Of a stretch of DNA of 40,000 bases, positions 35,417 through 40,000 are shown one piece after another. Origin of the DNA: Theodoxus fluviatilis. Taxonomy: Eukaryota; Mollusca; Gastropoda; Cycloneritida; Neritidae. Under the pieces are notes generated by a model. It ran no database searches. It saw only the letters and a list, made by a program, of their open reading frames with translations, and was not told where the DNA came from. The stretch lies in NCBI GenBank assembly GCA_034096865.1, contig JAWQFJ010018229.1:72501-112500 (forward strand), in the 5' to 3' direction. Positions within the stretch are counted from its first letter, which is position 1; each line of letters opens with the position of its first letter. A program made the translations under genes and the position numbers.

Positions 35417-36735
35417 AAGAGATAGAAACCAGTAAGAGGACTCAGACGAAAGAAAAACTACAAGACTTGGACATACTTCCTCGCCAGTCACTATCTTTAC
35501 CTTCTAAATATTGACAATATAGTCACCTAATAAGTCATCCGGGATAATACGGCTTAACACAGATCAGCATTGCTTACTACACCGTGTATGGACAAAACTT
35601 GCAGAACGTGTTGGGTCTTGTTTTTACATTTTGCTGTCTGCAGCACAGTTTGTCCAGAATACTTTTCGTTTCAACATTTTCTGTTGCGAATTTGTGAAAA
35701 TATACTATCATGAGAGATTTTTCTATATATTTTTGAAGACATTCAAGATACCTAAAACAGCGATTAACTTTTGCATAGTAGTACATGCATTGGTCTGAAG
35801 GCTCATTAAAACTAAATCAAAGACATTTCTTACGATGGAGTTAGGGATCTCATCAGATTCGGCGACGGAAAGTTCGTCTTAGGATCCTAGAATCCGCATG
35901 AAGGACAGTTTGGGAAATTATGATGTTTTAGCATTTGCCGTACTCACGTTGCCTGAGCATGGCTAAACGTTTATCGGACTGAGACAATGACTCGGAATTA
36001 CTCGGGTTCACAGAATGGTTCGTATCTCCCTAAATAAATCCACCGCGTCTTTCTACGCCATTCATGAAAGGCAAATAATTAGATAAATCGAGACGACTGG
36101 CCCTTACACAACCAGGTCAATTGATATTCATGATCTTTTAAAGTATACACAGGCTGGTAGTATGTACAACATAATGTGTCCAAAGTAAGCAGTAATACCG
36201 TTAAGTGTGGCGAACAAATGTTTCCATTCCCAGTTTCTTTATTCTCCCCATCACTAATGGTAAAAGAGAAAATATCCTTAGAAAAGGTCAGGGTTCACTA
36301 TGGTTGCATTTAGACAGCCACGTGTACATTCAAAACAAGTTTGAAGGGTTGGGAAGCTCCTGCAATCATTTTTTGTCTTTTCTGCTTTGGCCCGTCGTAG
36401 ACGTTTGAACCAAAGCTAACGACACAAGGTAGCAGCCAGAATAACACCCCACATTGTCACGATATTTCAATAAACCCAGATTTCTGCACCCCAAGGATAG
36501 AACCACGGCACTGCGCCTCGCACATCGTCCAACTCCAAAGCATGCTCGCCCATCTCCGCCTGTCAAAAGACATGGTTTCAACAAGCGAGTAGAGGCTGAC
36601 AGGTGTGGACAGTCTACTGTCTGAGAGTAGTATATTGTGCGCTTCTCTCAATCTGTGACCTTTTGATATAGCTACTTTACGGTGGTCAACATGTCACATA
36701 CTCACGAGCGCGTTTACATGCATACATATACAGAT
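35417..36735. repeat. Tandem duplication, copy B, with two extra segments
   Basis: Homologous to copy A, but carries about 140 bp (35985-36123) and about 250 bp (36345-36600) that copy A lacks. The first extra segment has words similar to the dispersed element (TCTTTCTACGC-ATTC, AAAGGCAAATAA). The second is unique in the window. Confidence 0.88.
35985..36123 (+). mobile_element. Probable insertion in duplication copy B, related to the dispersed element
   Basis: The flanking sequence (GGACTGAGA on the left, ATTCATG on the right) is continuous in copy A, so copy A acts as an empty site. The insert includes ACTCGGGTTCACAGAATG, also found near 3917, and a segment resembling the element at 5040-5185. 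It has no coding capacity and no clear terminal repeats. Loss from copy A is an alternative. Confidence 0.4.
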
Positions 36736-37503
36736 TCCAGTTTCTTTTTTCATCACACTGACACAGTCATTCCTACAATCTTTCTGTCGTTCAAACATTC
36801 ACACTCGTTGCTGATCGAGACTGATTTGAACAGACATTTCAACACGCTGTCCTTGCAAGTCGATAGTCTCACTGTTGACAATCTGCTCCGGAGAGAAGTG
36901 TGGAAAACTGCGCTACTTGATTCCCTGCGAGATCGCAGACTCCCTAATCGTCGAGTCCACATTGCAAGCTAAACCTCTTAGTAGCTCAGGTCGCCGCACC
37001 CGAGTTGATAAGAAAGGCGTCTAGTACACTCGATCCGTACAGGGGCTACACGCCACTGCTCACCTGGAATTGCCATGGAGGAAGACCTGAAGGGTCCTAC
37101 CAGGTGATCACCACTTGACAGAGCCCATGCTACATGTTCACAGTAAGTGGCATGGGCTCCCCTTGCATTCTGGTTGTGGATAGTGACATAAAGGACAACA
37201 CATAGAAAAAACATTTTTAAGGGCAATAAGACCCGTCAAAATGTTGCATCTGTTTAATGAGCCACTTTTAAGTATAATCCGAAATTGAATGAATGCGATT
37301 GCTTCATAGCGACATCGAAATATTATCATTTTTCGGTGCAGAACCAATGCAGTCTTAATCAGTACAGAAAAACTTTTGAAACCCAAAACCAGAAACTTTA
37401 CAAGAAAATGGATGGAGGTCACAAACAGGCCACGCATTCAAAAGTTGAACGTTTACTTTTGCCACAAACGTCCCTAAACTCTTCAGCAGTCAGGTACTAT
37501 AAA

Positions 37504-37505
<2 letters not shown>
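36736..37505. other. Unique upstream DNA, no gene seen
   Basis: No repeats, convincing frames or strong motif clusters were seen here. Confidence 0.5.
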
Positions 37506-37563
<58 letters not shown>

Positions 37564-37578
37564 CTCTCTCTCTGTCTG

Positions 37579-37611
<33 letters not shown>

Positions 37612-38087
37612 CAGTCTTTCTCTCTTTCTCTGTTGTCTGTCTCTCTCTTTGTGTCTGTCTTTCTCAGTCTCTGTTTCTGTCTCTTTCTTTCCCCCTCTCT
37701 CTCTCTCTGTGTCTTTATCTCTTTGTTTCTGTGTCTGTCTTATGTCTTTCTAGCTGTCTTTCTCTGTCTTTTTCTTTCTATCTCTGTCTTTATCTCTCTC
37801 TTTCTCTGTCTTTCGCTCTTTCAGTCTTTTTCTATCTTTATCTCTCTGTCTGTCAATCTCTGTTTTTCTCTGTCTCTCGCTTTCTGTCTCTTCCTGCTTC
37901 TGTCTCTGATTCAATCTCTCTCTCACACTCTCACACTCTCTCCCATTCTCTCTCCCACTCTCTCTCCCACTCACTCTTCCACTCTCTCTCTCACTCACTT
38001 TCTCTCTCACTCTCTCTCTCTCTCTCACTCTCTTACACTCTCACATTCTCACCCACACTCTCTCTTTCTCTCTCTTTCTCTCTCTCC

Positions 38088-38124
<37 letters not shown>
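37506..38124. repeat. 0.62 kb CT-rich tract
   Basis: Pure CT at both ends with CTGT, CTTT and CACT variants between, and a short TATATATA run near 37597. It yields a spurious 287-codon frame. Confidence 0.95.
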
Positions 38125-38127
<3 letters not shown>

Positions 38128-38149
38128 CCTAATTATGTATCATGGTAGA

Positions 38150-38500
38150 AACGTGGCACCCTTAACAAGGCCCTCAGCGCGTGGGCCAATCAGTCAGGCA
38201 TGGAGGTCAGGGCATTAATTCTATCCCTGACCGCTTTCCTAGGAGACATACAGGGGAGGGCCGGGTGCCTCGGGCGATGCAAACTCTCCCTTGATTCACG
38301 ACGCATTCTCTGCATCGTCATCATCGCTCTCATTAGTCATAATGCCGGGGTCAGGACCAGACGACAAGTGCTGTAAAGAAGGGGTGGGGCGTGGCGAGGG
38401 AGGTGCTGCCACGAGAGAAGTGAGGGGACAAGAGACTCTCGGACACTCGGAGCGGACACTGGCTATCTGTGAATGAGCTGTTGTCAAACTCTGGCCACGA
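38150..38500. promoter_or_regulatory. otx: Possible upstream regulatory block
   Basis: Repeat-free DNA of mixed composition about 4.5 kb upstream of the alpha start. It contains a CCAAT word (38187), an 8-bp perfect inverted repeat GGTCAGGG/CCCTGACC (38205-38212 and 38225-38232) around CATTAATTCTAT, and TCATTAGTCA at 38330. Regulatory status is inference. Confidence 0.25.
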
Positions 38501-39692
38501 CTGATTATGACGTGTTCCCAGGGGGGCTATCTGATTGCCTATTCTTGTCAGGAAACGCCTGATGCCTCTGTAAGGTATGAGATATTCCTGCAGCGTGCGT
38601 GTCGACAATGGTCAGTATTTGCAATGCTGCACAAACTCTAGGTAAACATGCCGATTAAAAAGCCTATCGAACTCCTCTAAGAAACTGAACAAAAACTGCT
38701 GTGACATCGCTAGGCTCGATTCGTACGGTAAAACGCCTGCATTGAGCGATTTCTATAGACCCACGAAATTTCCATTTCAATGCTGTTACTTTAGTCTCGT
38801 CATATGAACGATTAATCTGTCATCTCCTCATCTTCCTCACAACATTCGCAATGTCACAAAACACCTAAGTAAGTCAAACGTAGGATGATAGCTTTGTGTT
38901 CGTTCAAAATTTACAGGCGAATTTTATTGTCTCTCTGGTATATTTCTTGCAGTAGCACAACATAAACAATGAACTTTGTACAATTACAAACTGAGTTGGG
39001 ACGCTTTCCCCAATACAACATATGGACAACTTGAGTGTACTGAGCCCATAATGAGTAATGTGATAACACAGATCAGCATTATAAGATTTCATGGTTATTT
39101 ACGATCTGAATGTAGAAAAAAGTAGACATGCAGCAGTACATGTTTCTGTATAGCACTAGAACACCATGTGCACGCAAGAAAAATAATATGTGCCCATAAA
39201 GTTCAACAGAATCGCTGCAGATCTAAAGTGTCTCATGGACAAAATGCCACAGAGGTTAGAACTGCATACAGTGTACGTAAGCCTTGGCCTAGTGAGCATC
39301 TATCCTACGACAATATCTTTCAGTGAAATCAGACCCACACACAAACGTTCAAGAGCGAGTACTTGCATCCTGTACAATGTGACAGGAGCGCTTTCGCAGG
39401 AGAAAAGACATGAGATCTGGGATCTGACAAGGCAGACTGCAATGCCAACTTGGACCTCTCACTAGAAAGCAGGGGTATGCTTGCGGACACAGCCTCACGC
39501 AAACAGGCTGTCCCTAAGATCCAAGTTTCTCCTCTTCCACAGGAAAATCACTAAGGCAAGGAAATCGGGTTTCGGCATGTTAGCTTAAAAATCATTCTCA
39601 AAACAAAAGGCGAAGAGCGACCGAGGTAAACCTCGACTAGTGTGTGTTTTGAGGCTGCTAAGTGAGTAGGTGCAATCATTGATTACTGGCAT
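38501..39692. other. Unique upstream DNA, no gene seen
   Basis: AT-moderate sequence with frames no longer than 91 codons, none recognised. Confidence 0.5.
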
Positions 39693-39882
<190 letters not shown>

Positions 39883-40000
39883 ACCATTTACACTTCTCCT
39901 ATAATGCACTGGTTTACCTCATCGCTATCCTCGACCTCAGTTCCACCCTCAGCATTCACACTCCGCACCACACAACGTCTCTGTCCCCGATTAAGCACTA

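Noticed and set aside
34197..35786. Paired minus frames of about 70 codons in the two duplication copies
   Set aside because: In the aligned part five nucleotide differences give five amino-acid changes, so there is no sign of purifying selection.

Overview
This is a eukaryotic, animal genomic window. It covers most of one gene, an Otx (orthodenticle) homeobox gene on the minus strand, together with its introns and about 6 kb of upstream DNA. The evidence is the 60-residue K50 homeodomain, split between 4598-4749 and 1-520 by an intron after homeodomain residue 46, plus consensus splice sites that join every exon in a consistent phase. The combination of a long glutamine-rich alpha-type first exon and a separate short beta-type first exon, both feeding a common body, is the arrangement known for echinoderm Otx (sea urchin, sea star). 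An echinoderm is therefore the most likely source, with another ambulacrarian as the alternative. Species cannot be decided from the sequence.

Layout in transcript order (right to left). 40000-33830: upstream DNA with a diverged tandem duplication (34.0-36.7 kb), large CT, CA and CAGA microsatellites and a possible regulatory block at 38.15-38.5 kb. 33.85-33.80 kb: alpha core promoter with a TATA box. 33696-33123: alpha first coding exon. 31366-31217: alpha-specific exon 2. 31.2-18.6 kb: long intron with a 0.93 kb GA tract, a 50-bp minisatellite, a candidate enhancer at 25.8-26.0 kb and three helically phased CRE sites at 22.39 kb. About 19.4-18.6 kb: GC-rich TATA-less beta promoter region and beta first exon (18642-18606). 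15661-15440: common exon 3. 15.4-4.75 kb: large intron. 4749-4598: first 46 homeodomain residues. 4.6-0.52 kb: intron beginning with a GA tract. 520-1: rest of the homeodomain and the Ser/Pro/Tyr/Met-rich C-terminal region, which runs off the window with no stop. The visible alpha form is at least 539 residues and the beta form at least 310.

The most unusual structure is in the splicing architecture. The intron-exon junctions of exon 2 and exon 3 have both been tandemly duplicated into the upstream intron, leaving decoy 3' splice sites whose use would lead to stop codons. Exon 3 also has two strong donors exactly 15 nt apart that keep frame. Exons 2 and 3 are both symmetric (phase 1-1). A short dispersed element of roughly 165 bp occurs in several introns, and a probable relative occupies one copy of the upstream duplication but not the other, which suggests mobility. 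No bacterial, viral, CRISPR, rRNA or tRNA feature was seen. Nearly all other open frames are low-complexity repeats or antisense shadows.
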